NCBI GenBank assembly: GCA_005893275.1
Contig: VBOW01000024.1
Coordinates: 1-54,299, forward strand
Length of the DNA: 54,299 nucleotides
Origin: Candidatus Eisenbacteria bacterium
GTDB lineage: Bacteria > Eisenbacteria > RBG-16-71-46 > SZUA-252
Direction of reading: 5' to 3'
Shown: piece by piece, positions 34,924 to 43,857 of the stretch
Numbering within the stretch: position 1 is the stretch's first letter
Layout: each line of letters starts with the position of its first letter
Made by a program: the position numbers and the translations under genes
Notes under the pieces: generated by a model
Told to the model about the DNA's origin: nothing
The model's database searches: none
Seen by the model: only the letters and a program-made list of their open reading frames with translations

Positions 34924-36189
34924 ATGAATCGGAGTCGTCTCGCGCTTCTGACTCTGGCCGCGATCCTGCTTTTCTGTCTCCTGGGGCTCGGCATCGCCGC
35001 AGCCGAAAAGCCCGATGCGGGTCAGGGGCTGACGGACGCGCGCCAGCAGGCGGACAATGGGCAAACCGTCTTCCGATGCGGCACCGTCGATCGTGGCAAG
35101 CCGAAAACCTCCCCCGACTTCGACCAAATCCAGCGCTGGATCACGGAGAACCGCGTTCAGGCTGGGGGCGTGATTCCGGTCCACTTCCACGTGATCTACT
35201 CGGGGAGCACAGGGAACATCCCGCAGTCGCAGATCGATGCGCAGATACTCGTCCTGAACCGGAACTACGCCGGCCAGGACTACAACGGCAACCCCGTCAC
35301 GGGCGCCCGGAACACCGGCTACACCTTCGTGCTCGCGAGCGTGGACCGCACGAACAACCGCAAGTGGTTTGGGATGACCCCGGGGTCGTCGCGCGAGGCT
35401 CAGGCGAAAAACGCGCTCGCGATCGACCAGAATGCCTCCTTGAACCTCTACACCGCCGCGCCGGGACAGAACCTCCTCGGCTGGGCCACCTTCCCCTGGG
35501 ACTTGCAGACGAACGGCAAGCGGGACGGCGTCGTGATCCACTACGGCTCGGTGCCTGGCGGATACCTCTCGCCCTACAACCTCGGAGGGACCGCCTCGCA
35601 CGAAGTAGGTCATTGGGTGGGGCTCTACCACACATTCCAGGGCGGCTGCGACACCGGCTCGTGCAGCTCGAGCGGCGATCTTGTGTGCGATACGCCGGCT
35701 GAGGCCACGGCGACTTCCGGCTGTCCGACCGGCAAGGACACATGCCCTGCCGCGGGGCTCGATCCGATCCACAACTACATGGATTACTCGACGGACCTTT
35801 GTTACAACAACTTCACCACCGGGCAGGACGCGCGCGCCGACTTCATGATGTCCACCTACCGCCCGCTCATCGGCTCCGCGAGGATCGCGAGCAAGACCGG
35901 TTCGATCCAGGCCGCGAAGGGCGCCGAGGCGTTCGGGCTCCGCGTGAATCCGAATCCGTTCAATCCCCGCACGAAAGTCGAGTTCTCGATGCGGCGTGAA
36001 GCCCACGCCTTGGTGCGCGTGTACGACATCCAGGGCCGGACGGTCGCCACGATCGTGAACGGCAGGCTGCCGCAGGGAGCGCACCGGTTCGATTTCGACG
36101 GGGACCGTCTCGCGAGCGGAATCTACCTGCTGCAGCTCCGCGTCGATGGAAGACCGGTGGACGTACGCCGGATTTCTCTGCTGAAGTAA
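34924..36189 (+). CDS. Secreted M43-family zinc metalloprotease with C-terminal sorting domain
   Basis: The 421-residue protein has a signal peptide to about residue 27 and the metzincin motif H-E-V-G-H-W-V-G-L-Y-H-T-F. The Met-turn is N-Y-M-D-Y-S. Many Cys pairs lie around the active site, as in cytophagalysins. The last ~80 residues are a type A sorting domain (N-P-N-P-F-N-P-R-T; V-Y-D-I-Q-G-R; S-G-I-Y-L-L-Q-L). It would be secreted and cell-anchored through a Por-like route. AAAGGAGG precedes the ATG at 34924. Confidence 0.93.
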   Translation: MNRSRLALLTLAAILLFCLLGLGIAAAEKPDAGQGLTDARQQADNGQTVFRCGTVDRGKPKTSPDFDQIQRWITENRVQAGGVIPVHFHVIYSGSTGNIPQSQIDAQILVLNRNYAGQDYNGNPVTGARNTGYTFVLASVDRTNNRKWFGMTPGSSREAQAKNALAIDQNASLNLYTAAPGQNLLGWATFPWDLQTNGKRDGVVIHYGSVPGGYLSPYNLGGTASHEVGHWVGLYHTFQGGCDTGSCSSSGDLVCDTPAEATATSGCPTGKDTCPAAGLDPIHNYMDYSTDLCYNNFTTGQDARADFMMSTYRPLIGSARIASKTGSIQAAKGAEAFGLRVNPNPFNPRTKVEFSMRREAHALVRVYDIQGRTVATIVNGRLPQGAHRFDFDGDRLASGIYLLQLRVDGRPVDVRRISLLK

Positions 36190-36217
36190 CCCAGCCGGAC
36201 CGCCAAGGTCCGTCGTG

Positions 36218-36253
36218 AAAAAAGGGGCCGGTCTCCGGACCGGCCCCTGATTC
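36218..36253. terminator. Bidirectional intrinsic terminator
   Basis: GGGGCCGGTC (36224-36233), loop TCCG, GACCGGCCCC (36238-36247). Six A residues at 36218-36223 give a U-tract on the minus strand, ending the TPR gene; on the plus strand TGATTCTT follows. Confidence 0.82.
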
Positions 36254-36283
36254 TTGCGCCCCGCAGGGCGAGTTCTCGCCGCG

Positions 36284-36964
36284 TTACTTCTCCGCCTTCT
36301 CCTCCTTTTCTTTCCCTTCTTCCTTCTTATCCCCGTCTTCCTTCTCGGCGGCCGACGCCTTCTCCACCGCCGCCGCCCCACCCTTTTCGAACGCGTCGAT
36401 CTTCTCCGAGAGCTCCTCCGCCTCTTCCGACTTGCGGGAAAGGAGCCACGCAAGCTGCTCCTTCGCCTTCGCGCGGTCGCCGCTCATGAGATAGGCCTCG
36501 CCGAGGTACTCGTGCGCTTCCGCGTATTCGGGCTCGATCGAAAGGCATTTCTGATACGCCTCGAACGCGCGCTTGAGATCTCCCGATTTCCGGGAGCAGA
36601 AGCCCACCATGTTCCAGGCTTGGTAGTACGAAGGGTCGATCTGCGCGGCTTCGTCGAATTTCTTGAGCGCCTTGCCGAATCGCTTCTTCGCCGAATCGGT
36701 CTTTCCCGCGGCGAGCTCCTTCTTGGCCTCCTGAACCATGTCCCAGCCCTTCGCGTAGATCTTTTCCGCTTCGACCCGGCCCGGCTTCGCCGCGGCATCC
36801 GCGGGCGCGACCGGGGACGCGGGGTTCACCTCCGGCGGGGGCGGCTGGCGCGGCGGCGGCGAGGTCCCGGAAGCGTGGGCGCCCGCCGTAAGGCCGAACG
36901 CGACGAGGAGAGCGGGAAGGAAGCTCCATGAAAGAGAAAAACGCATGCTGTGGGACTGACGCAT
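36284..36964 (-). CDS. Exported TPR protein with Lys/Glu-rich tail
   Basis: The 226-residue product has a signal peptide, a Pro-rich linker (residues ~33-55) and about three TPR units (A-W-N-M-V-G-F; A-F-E-A-Y-Q-K-C-L; A-H-E-Y-L-G-E-A-Y). The tail is made almost only of Lys, Glu, Asp and Gly. AGGAGG seven bases before the ATG at 36964 fixes the start. It is probably a periplasmic scaffold; partner unknown. Confidence 0.82.
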   Translation of the reverse strand: MRQSHSMRFSLSWSFLPALLVAFGLTAGAHASGTSPPPRQPPPPEVNPASPVAPADAAAKPGRVEAEKIYAKGWDMVQEAKKELAAGKTDSAKKRFGKALKKFDEAAQIDPSYYQAWNMVGFCSRKSGDLKRAFEAYQKCLSIEPEYAEAHEYLGEAYLMSGDRAKAKEQLAWLLSRKSEEAEELSEKIDAFEKGGAAAVEKASAAEKEDGDKKEEGKEKEEKAEK

Positions 36965-37078
36965 TCTGATTCCTCCTGGGCAGGCCGGATTCCGGCCGCC
37001 GGGGGAGCCGCCGGATCCCTCGAATTTCTCGCCCTCCAGCCTACCAGATCGACCTCGATCCAGGTATCCTCGCCCGCC

Positions 37079-38347
37079 ATGCACGATCCGATCACGCCGC
37101 TCCTGATCCGGCTCGCGATTCTCCTCGGCGCGGCGAAGCTCGCCGGATGGGTCGCGCTCAAAGCCCGCCAGCCGGCGGTTCTCGGGGAGATCGTGATCGG
37201 CATCCTCCTCGGGAACCTCACGCTCCTGGGCTTTCGCGGCTTCGAGCCGATGAAGACCGATCCGATTCTGGCGATTCTGGCCTCCCTCGGCGTCATCCTT
37301 CTCCTTTTCGAGGTGGGGCTCCAGTCGACGATCCAAGAGATGCTGCGGGTCGGGCCCTCGTCCGTCCTCGTCGCCACGCTGGGGGTCGTGACCCCGTTCG
37401 CTCTCGGGTGGGCGGTCGGCGCGTGGCTTCTGCCGGGAGAATCCGTGTACGTTCATGCTTTTCTGGGAGCCGTCCTGACCGCGACGAGCGTGGGAATTAC
37501 CGCCCGCGTGCTCCGCGATCTGGACAGGTCGCGGACCGTCGAGGCGAGGATCATTCTGGGCGCGGCCGTCTTCGACGACGTGCTCGGGCTGGTGATTCTC
37601 GCGGCCCTCTCGGGAATCATCTCGGCGGCGGATCATGGTCCCGGCGGCCTCAAGGCTCTCGAGGTGGCGTGGATCTCGATCAGGGCGCTCGGCTTTCTCG
37701 TCGCGTCCATACTGATCGGGCTCTGGCTCACGCCGAAAGCGCTGGCTCTGGCCTCCCGCGTGAGGGTCACGGGGATTCTGCTCACGAGCGGACTCGTCTT
37801 CTGCTTCGTGCTTGCCTACCTGGGAACCCTGGCCGGGCTTTCGCCCATCGTCGGCGCGTTCGCCGCGGGCCTCATCCTCGAACCCGGCCATTTCCAGGGC
37901 TTCGAGGAAAGCCGAGAATCAAGCATCGAGTCGCTCCTCCATCCGATCTCCACGTTCCTCGTCCCGATCTTTTTCGTGCTCACCGGGCTCAAGGTGGAGC
38001 TCGACTCGTTCGCGGACGGCCGTATCGTCGTGCTCGCGCTGGCCCTGACGCTCGCGGCGTGGATCGGGAAACAGGCGTGCTCGCTCGGCGTGCTCGAGCG
38101 GGGCGCGAACCGGCTCGCGGTAGGTCTGGGCATGGTGCCGCGCGGGGAGGTGGGGCTCATCTTCGCGAACGTGGGCGCCACGCTCTCGATCGCCGGACAG
38201 CCTGTCATCACGCCGGAGCTTTACTCGGCGGTGGTGATCGTGGTGATCCTGACGACGGTCGTCACCCCGGCGGCCCTCCAGTGGAGCCTCGGGCGAACGC
38301 CCGTGAGGCCGCCCGCGAATCGGGCCCCGGGGGCGGTTTCGTCATGA
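37079..38347 (+). CDS. CPA2-type cation:proton antiporter (KefB/NhaS-like core)
   Basis: The 422-residue protein has about 12-13 helices of the Na+/H+ exchanger fold. The ion-binding helix carries A-A-V-F-D-D-V-L-G (adjacent Asp), and R-G-E-V-G-L-I-F lies near the end. It lacks the C-terminal TrkA-N domain of Kef proteins. I start at ATG 37079, where M-H-D-P-I-T leads straight into TM1. The gene overlaps mvaB by six bases at its 3' end. Confidence 0.9.
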   Translation: MHDPITPLLIRLAILLGAAKLAGWVALKARQPAVLGEIVIGILLGNLTLLGFRGFEPMKTDPILAILASLGVILLLFEVGLQSTIQEMLRVGPSSVLVATLGVVTPFALGWAVGAWLLPGESVYVHAFLGAVLTATSVGITARVLRDLDRSRTVEARIILGAAVFDDVLGLVILAALSGIISAADHGPGGLKALEVAWISIRALGFLVASILIGLWLTPKALALASRVRVTGILLTSGLVFCFVLAYLGTLAGLSPIVGAFAAGLILEPGHFQGFEESRESSIESLLHPISTFLVPIFFVLTGLKVELDSFADGRIVVLALALTLAAWIGKQACSLGVLERGANRLAVGLGMVPRGEVGLIFANVGATLSIAGQPVITPELYSAVVIVVILTTVVTPAALQWSLGRTPVRPPANRAPGAVSS

Positions 38348-39205
38348 AGAGCGCAGGGGCCGGCCCAGCACCGAGGAAAGCAGGTCGGAGGCGGCCCGCA
38401 CCCGCTCGAGGTCGGGGGAGAGCGAGGCGCCGCTCCGCGTGAGGGCACGGATCAGATCCTCCGTGGCGACGTTTCCCGCAGCGCCCGGCGCGAACGGACA
38501 TCCGCCCACGCCCCCGGCGGAGGAGTCGAACACGGCGATCCCCCGCTCGTAGGAGGCAAGGACGTTCGCGATCGCGTTCCCGTAGGTATCGTGGAAATGC
38601 ATGGCGAGCCGGTCCTGGTCGACGTGATCGAGGAGGAGGTCGAGCAGGACGTGCACTTCCCCCGGGACGGCCTTGCCGATCGTGTCGCCGATCGAAATCT
38701 CGTCGACGCCGAGATCCAGCAGCTGCCGCGCGACCCCCACGACCGCCTCGGCCCCGATCCTCCCTTCGTACGGGCACCAGAACGCGGTGGAAACGTAGCC
38801 TCGCACCGGGAGTTTTTCCCGGCGGGCGCCGGCCACGACCGGGCGGAACCGCTCGATCGATTCCTGAATCGAGGCGTTGACGTTCTTGCGGTTGAAGGTC
38901 TCGGAGGCCGCCGTGAAGACCGCCACTTTCCTCACCTTCGCGCTCAGCGCGCGCTCGAGCCCCCGCTCGTTCGGCACGAGGGCCGAGTAGACGGTGGTCT
39001 CGCGTCGGCGGATGCGCGCGAACACCTCCTCCGCGTCGGCGAGCTGCGGCACCCATTGGGGCGACACAAACGCACTGGCTTCGATCTCCTCGTAACCCGC
39101 GTCCGAGAGCGCGTCCACGAAGGCCACCTTGAGGTCGGTCGGAACCGTCTTCGGCTCGTTTTGGAGCCCGTCCCTCGGCCCCACTTCGACCACGCGTACT
39201 TTCAC
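38342..39205 (-). CDS. mvaB: Hydroxymethylglutaryl-CoA lyase
   Basis: The 287-residue TIM-barrel enzyme has the opening E-V-G-P-R-D-G-L-Q-N-E, metal ligand set in M-H-F-H-D-T-Y-G and the catalytic Cys loop G-G-C-P-F-A-P-G-A-A-G-N. It cleaves HMG-CoA to acetyl-CoA and acetoacetate, the last step of leucine degradation. Its ATG overlaps the stop of the biotin-carrier gene, placing it last in the leucine operon. Confidence 0.96.
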   Translation of the reverse strand: MKVRVVEVGPRDGLQNEPKTVPTDLKVAFVDALSDAGYEEIEASAFVSPQWVPQLADAEEVFARIRRRETTVYSALVPNERGLERALSAKVRKVAVFTAASETFNRKNVNASIQESIERFRPVVAGARREKLPVRGYVSTAFWCPYEGRIGAEAVVGVARQLLDLGVDEISIGDTIGKAVPGEVHVLLDLLLDHVDQDRLAMHFHDTYGNAIANVLASYERGIAVFDSSAGGVGGCPFAPGAAGNVATEDLIRALTRSGASLSPDLERVRAASDLLSSVLGRPLRSS

Positions 39206-39732
39206 GGGCGTCTCTCTGGATCGGCAGGGGGGCCGCCGCCTTCCGCCGCCGGCTCGAGGACGACGAGCAGGTCGCCGAGCTCGACGCGCTCCCCCTCACG
39301 GCACCGCACTTGGGCGACCCTACCGTCCTCGGGCGCGACCAGGCGGAATTCCATCTTCATCGCCTCGATCGTCACGAGGAGCTCTCCTTCGCGCACGTGG
39401 CCGCCCTCCGAGGCCGCCACCTCGACGACGCGCCCGGTCATGGGCGCGCGAAGCTCATCCGCCGAGAGCGCGGCCTTGGCCTGAGCTTCCGGACGGTCGT
39501 GCTCGAAGAGATAGGACCTCCCTTCGCAGGAAACCCAAACGCCGCGCCGGCCCGGCGCCACGGCGCAGCGGGTCGACTTCCCGCGCGAGCGCACGTGGAA
39601 CCAGGAGCCCTCGCGGCTCGCATCCGCCTCGACCCTTCGCCCGTCCGTCTCGAGCACGATGCGTCCGTCCTTCTGCTCGTAGACGAGAGGGAGGGGGTTC
39701 CCGCCATGGCGCAGGAGGAGGCGGCGGCTCAC
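39202..39732 (-). CDS. Biotin carboxyl carrier (BT-BCCP) part of methylcrotonyl-CoA carboxylase alpha
   Basis: The 176-residue product ends in a biotinyl domain (E-A-M-K-M-E-F around residue 129, biotin on the Lys), preceded by beta strands that look like the rest of the BT domain. In usual MccA proteins this is the C-terminal third of one ~660-690 residue chain. Here it is a separate frame starting at GTG 39732, overlapping the carboxylase stop by GTGA. Either reinitiation makes a split enzyme, or the junction is a one-base sequence error. Confidence 0.85.
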   Translation of the reverse strand: MSRRLLLRHGGNPLPLVYEQKDGRIVLETDGRRVEADASREGSWFHVRSRGKSTRCAVAPGRRGVWVSCEGRSYLFEHDRPEAQAKAALSADELRAPMTGRVVEVAASEGGHVREGELLVTIEAMKMEFRLVAPEDGRVAQVRCREGERVELGDLLVVLEPAAEGGGPPADPERRP

Positions 39733-41273
39733 GGCGTCCTGCCCCAGGCCCCGAGGCGCCGCCACGGCGAGTAGCGGTCGGTCTCCTCCTCGCCGCCGCC
39801 GCGCGCGACCCTTGGAGCGGCCAAGAACGCCGCCGCGGCGACGAGCGCCGCATCGGGGATCTCCTTCGGAGCCTGCCATTCGCGCGATTCGACCGTGTCC
39901 GTCGACGTCTCTCCGCGCCGGAATGCCGCGTCCTCGAGCAGGTCGATCAGGAACGATTGGTTCGTGATCACCCCGAGCAGCGCGGTCCCGCGCAGCGCGA
40001 GCAGGAGCTTCGCTCTCGCGTCCTCGCGGTCGCGCCCGTGCGCGACCACTTTGGCCAGGAGCGAATCGTAATAAGGATGGAGCGTCTGCCCCTCCGCGAT
40101 GCCGGAGTCGACCCGCAATCCTTCGACATCCGGCCAGGCGAGAAGGAGGATCCTCCCCGTCTGCGGAAGCCAACCGTGATAGGGATCCTCCGCGCAGAGG
40201 CGCGCCTCGATCGCATGCCCGCGCAGCTCGGGCTCGGGCCCACCCAGCGACTCCCCGACCGGGCGGCCCGCCGCGATCAGGACTTGCGCGCGGACGAGGT
40301 CGAGCCCGCTCCGCATTTCGGTCACCGTGTGCTCCACTTGTAACCGCGTGTTCACCTCGAGAAAATAGAACGCCCCGTCGGCGCCCATCAGAAACTCGAC
40401 CGTCATCGCTCCGGCGTACGAGGCGGCGCGAGCGAGCGAGGCCGCTGCGCGCTGCATCGCGTCGCGGATTTCGGGCGTCACCGCGACGGACGGGGACTCT
40501 TCGATCAGTTTCTGGTGTCGCCGCTGAAGGCTGCATTCGCGCTCCCCCAGCGGGACGACCTGGCGGCCATCGGCGAGAACCTGAATCTCGATGTGGCGCG
40601 CCGGATGGATGTATTTCTCGAGGAGGAGCCGCCCGTCACCGAAGGCCGATTTCGCCTCGCGCCGCGCCGCTTCGAGCGCGGCCGGCATCTCGTCACGCGC
40701 CTGCACGAGGCGCATGCCGCGGCCGCCGCCTCCGCCCGACGCCTTGAGCAGCACGGGATATCCGACCCGTTCGGCCGCCGCGAGCGCCCGCTCCACGGAG
40801 TCGATCCCCTCCGCCCCCGGGACGCACGGCACGCCGCACTCGGCCGCGGTCCGGCGCGCGGCGGCTTTGTCCCCGAGGCGTGCCATGCTCTCCGGCGAGG
40901 GGCCGATGAAGACGAGCCCCGCGTCGCGGCATTGCCCGGCAAAGGTCGCGCTCTCCGAGAGGAATCCGTAGCCCGGATGAATCGCGTCCGCTCCCGCGCG
41001 ACGCGCCGCCTCGAGAATTGCCTGCGCGTTGAGGTAGCTTTGGGCGGGAGGAGCGGGGCCGATCGCGACCGACTCGTCCCCCGAGCGCGCGTGCGGCGCG
41101 CCGCGGTCCGCGTCGGAGTACACGGTGGCCGACGGGATCCCCATCTCCTTGAGCGTACGGCAGACGCGAACCGCGATCTCACCCCGGTTCGCGACCAGGA
41201 CCTTTCGGAACGCGCGCTCTCTCTCGCCCGCCTCGCGGCCGCGCGTCGCGAAATCCGCGCGCGCCGGACTCAC
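39729..41273 (-). CDS. mccA: Methylcrotonyl-CoA carboxylase biotin carboxylase part
   Basis: The 514-residue protein contains the ATP-grasp biotin carboxylase: K-V-L-V-A-N-R-G-E-I-A at the N-terminus, glycine loop K-A-S-G-G-G-G-G-R-G-M, and E-V-N-T-R-L-Q-V-E-H-T-V-T-E. After about residue 450 it runs into the start of a BT domain (S-P-W-R-R-L-G-A-W) and stops. It carboxylates the biotin on its partner. Context (mccB, AUH-type hydratase, mvaB) makes methylcrotonyl-CoA the likely substrate. Confidence 0.92.
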   Translation of the reverse strand: MSPARADFATRGREAGERERAFRKVLVANRGEIAVRVCRTLKEMGIPSATVYSDADRGAPHARSGDESVAIGPAPPAQSYLNAQAILEAARRAGADAIHPGYGFLSESATFAGQCRDAGLVFIGPSPESMARLGDKAAARRTAAECGVPCVPGAEGIDSVERALAAAERVGYPVLLKASGGGGGRGMRLVQARDEMPAALEAARREAKSAFGDGRLLLEKYIHPARHIEIQVLADGRQVVPLGERECSLQRRHQKLIEESPSVAVTPEIRDAMQRAAASLARAASYAGAMTVEFLMGADGAFYFLEVNTRLQVEHTVTEMRSGLDLVRAQVLIAAGRPVGESLGGPEPELRGHAIEARLCAEDPYHGWLPQTGRILLLAWPDVEGLRVDSGIAEGQTLHPYYDSLLAKVVAHGRDREDARAKLLLALRGTALLGVITNQSFLIDLLEDAAFRRGETSTDTVESREWQAPKEIPDAALVAAAAFLAAPRVARGGGEEETDRYSPWRRLGAWGRTP

Positions 41274-42073
41274 AGCTTCCAGGAAGGAGGGCGCTTCTCG
41301 AGAAAGGCGCCGAGTCCTTCCTGCCCCTCGGGCGAGGCGCGCAGCCCGGCGATCGCGCGGATCGCGTTCTCGAGCGCGTCGTCCCGATTCCGGGCGAGCG
41401 CCTCTCGAATGAGCCGTTTCGCCGCGGAGACCGCGCGCGGACCGTTTTCCGCGAGGGCGGCGACGAGCCGGTCCACGGCTTGATCCAGCTCACCGGCCGG
41501 AACGATCTCATGCACGAGGCCGATCTCCTTCGCCTGGACCGCGCCGAAGATCTCCGCGGTGAGAAAATAGCGGCGTGCTGCGGACCCGCCGATTTTCGGG
41601 AGCACGAAGGGCGAGATCACCGCGGGGGCGATCCCGAGCCGCGCCTCGGTGAAGCCGAATTGCGCCGTATCGACCGCGACCGCCATATCGCAGCACGCGA
41701 GAAGCCCCATCCCGCCCCCGAGCGAGGTGCCGTGCACGCGCGCGATCGTCGGAATGGGAAGCTCATCGAGCGTTCGATACATGGCCGCCATCCGCCGCGC
41801 GTCCGCTTCGTTCTCGGACTGGGTGTAGGCGACGCTCCGGCGCATCCAGTTCATATCGGCCCCCGCGCAGAAGACGGCCCCTTCCCCGGCAAGGACGAGG
41901 GCGCGCGGCGACCGTTCCGGCGCCGCCTCGTAGGATGCGCGCAGCTCCTCGAGCGCCCGTGTCAGCTCCGCAATGAGCACGTCGTCGAAGGCGTTTCGCA
42001 CCTCGGGCCGCGCGAGCGTGAGCCGCGCGGCGGACGGCTTGATCTCGAGCTTGAGCCGTGAGAACTGGGTCAT
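41270..42073 (-). CDS. liuC: Enoyl-CoA hydratase, probable methylglutaconyl-CoA hydratase
   Basis: The 267-residue crotonase-fold protein has the oxyanion-hole strands A-G-A-D-M-N-W-M and S-L-G-G-G-M-G-L-L-A. The catalytic Glu sits in F-T-E-A-R-L-G-I-A-P. Its place between mccB and mccA points to 3-methylglutaconyl-CoA hydration. Its stop overlaps the mccA GTG by four bases. Substrate call rests on context. Confidence 0.87.
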   Translation of the reverse strand: MTQFSRLKLEIKPSAARLTLARPEVRNAFDDVLIAELTRALEELRASYEAAPERSPRALVLAGEGAVFCAGADMNWMRRSVAYTQSENEADARRMAAMYRTLDELPIPTIARVHGTSLGGGMGLLACCDMAVAVDTAQFGFTEARLGIAPAVISPFVLPKIGGSAARRYFLTAEIFGAVQAKEIGLVHEIVPAGELDQAVDRLVAALAENGPRAVSAAKRLIREALARNRDDALENAIRAIAGLRASPEGQEGLGAFLEKRPPSWKL

Positions 42074-42117
42074 GGGTGCCGGGAGCGGAACGGGGGCGGA
42101 GGGAACACGTCGGCCGT

Positions 42118-43725
42118 TTACATCCGATACACCGGCGCCGGGCCGCGCGTGATCGGGGCGCAGAGCGCGGCGGAGAGGGCGAGCCCTACCGCTTCGCGCG
42201 TCTGAGCGGGATCGATCACGCCGTCGTCCCAGAGATGGCCGGTGGCGAAATAGGGGCTACCCTCTTCCTCGTATTTCGCGAGCACGGGATCGGCGATCGC
42301 CTTCGCCTCCTCGTGCGACAGCGTCTTCCCGTCGCGCGCGAGCTGCTCGCGCTTCACCTGGACGAGGACCTCCGCCGCCTGCTGCCCCCCCATGACCGAA
42401 ATTCTCGAGTTGGGCCACGTGAAAAGAAAGCGCGGACGGTACCCGCGCCCGCACATCGCGTAGTTTCCCGCTCCGTGCGAGGCCCCGATCAGGACCGTGA
42501 TCCGCGGGACCTGCGCGGTCGCGACGGCCTGGACCATCTTGGCGCCGTCTTTCGCGATCCCCCCCGCTTCGTACTTCTTCCCGACCATGAAGCCGGTGAT
42601 GTTTTGCAGGAACAGGAGCGGAACCCGACGCTGCACGCAAAGCTCGATGAAGTGGGTTCCCTTGAGAGCGCTTTCCGAGAAGAGCACGCCGTTGTTGGCG
42701 ACGACGCCTACCGGATATCCCATCCAGCGACCGAAGCCGCAGACCAGCGTGGTCCCATAGCTCGCCTTGAATTCGTGGAATCGGCTCCCGTCCAGGAGCC
42801 GCGCCAGCACTTCCCGGACGTCGTACGGCTGCTTCAAATCGGTCGGCAGCAGGCCGTAAATCTCGTCGCACGGATAGACCGGGTCCTCGGGCTCCTCGAG
42901 GTCGAGGTCGACGCGCTTTACACCGTTTAGGTTCGCCATGATGCTCCGGACGATCTGGAGCGCGTCCGCCTCATTCGACGCCATGTGGTCCACCACGCCG
43001 CTCACGCGGGCATGAACCTCGGCTCCTCCCAAATCTTCCGGCGTGACCTCCTCGCCGGTGGCGGCCTTCACGAGCGGCGGCCCCCCCAGGTAAATCGTCC
43101 CGGCTCCCTTCACGATGACGTTCTCGTCGGACATCGCGGGCACGTAGGCCCCTCCCGCGGTGCACATGCCGAGAACGGCGGCAACTTGAGGGATGGCCTC
43201 GGAAGACATGACCGCCTGGTTGTAGAAGATACGGCCAAAATGCTCCTTGTCGGGAAACACCTCAGCCTGCAACGGAAGAAACACTCCACCCGAATCGACC
43301 AGGTAGACGGCCGGGAGCCGGTTTTCGAGCGCGATTTCCTGGGCGCGGATGTGTTTCTTGATCGTAATCGGATAGTAGGTGCCGCCCTTGACGGTCGCAT
43401 CGTTCGCCACGATCACGCATTCGCGGCCGGAAATGACGCCGATGCCGGTGACGATGCCGGCGGCCGGGATTTCGTCGTTATAGAGGCCGGTGGCCGCGAG
43501 GGGGCTCAATTCGAGAAAGGGCGTATCGGGATCGAGCAGCCGCTCGATCCGCTCTCGCACCAGGAGCTTCCCTCGGTCTCGGTGGAGCTTCACGACATGA
43601 GGCGGCGCCGCGTTCGCGACCGCCTGGAGGCGCCGGCGCAGGTCCGCGACGAGCCCCTCGTGATGCGCGCGATTGCGCTGGAATTCGGCCGACCCTGTCT
43701 TGACGTGGCTTCTCAATGTGTCCAT
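42118..43725 (-). CDS. mccB: Methylcrotonyl-CoA carboxylase carboxyltransferase subunit
   Basis: The 535-residue protein from ATG 43725 has the normal MCC-beta length and both crotonase-like carboxyltransferase halves ([24 protein letters not shown]). It transfers CO2 from biotin to 3-methylcrotonyl-CoA. No Shine-Dalgarno precedes this ATG; the frame stays open to 43845. It is the first gene of the leucine operon and divergent from the sensor gene. Confidence 0.94.
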   Translation of the reverse strand: MDTLRSHVKTGSAEFQRNRAHHEGLVADLRRRLQAVANAAPPHVVKLHRDRGKLLVRERIERLLDPDTPFLELSPLAATGLYNDEIPAAGIVTGIGVISGRECVIVANDATVKGGTYYPITIKKHIRAQEIALENRLPAVYLVDSGGVFLPLQAEVFPDKEHFGRIFYNQAVMSSEAIPQVAAVLGMCTAGGAYVPAMSDENVIVKGAGTIYLGGPPLVKAATGEEVTPEDLGGAEVHARVSGVVDHMASNEADALQIVRSIMANLNGVKRVDLDLEEPEDPVYPCDEIYGLLPTDLKQPYDVREVLARLLDGSRFHEFKASYGTTLVCGFGRWMGYPVGVVANNGVLFSESALKGTHFIELCVQRRVPLLFLQNITGFMVGKKYEAGGIAKDGAKMVQAVATAQVPRITVLIGASHGAGNYAMCGRGYRPRFLFTWPNSRISVMGGQQAAEVLVQVKREQLARDGKTLSHEEAKAIADPVLAKYEEEGSPYFATGHLWDDGVIDPAQTREAVGLALSAALCAPITRGPAPVYRM

Positions 43726-43857
43726 GGGACCCGAACACTCTAATCGCTGATCCTCCAAAGGGAAAGAGGGAGAATCGGTCCCCGTTCCGGCTTCAGATGC
43801 GCCCCCCGCTGCCGATGAACCTCCTGACCCGCTGCCCATTCTCACACGGAGGATCTC

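Noticed and set aside
39729-39760. Programmed -1 frameshift joining mccA and the biotin carrier
   Set aside because: No X-XXY-YYZ heptamer in the zero frame and no clear downstream pseudoknot; reinitiation or assembly error is simpler.
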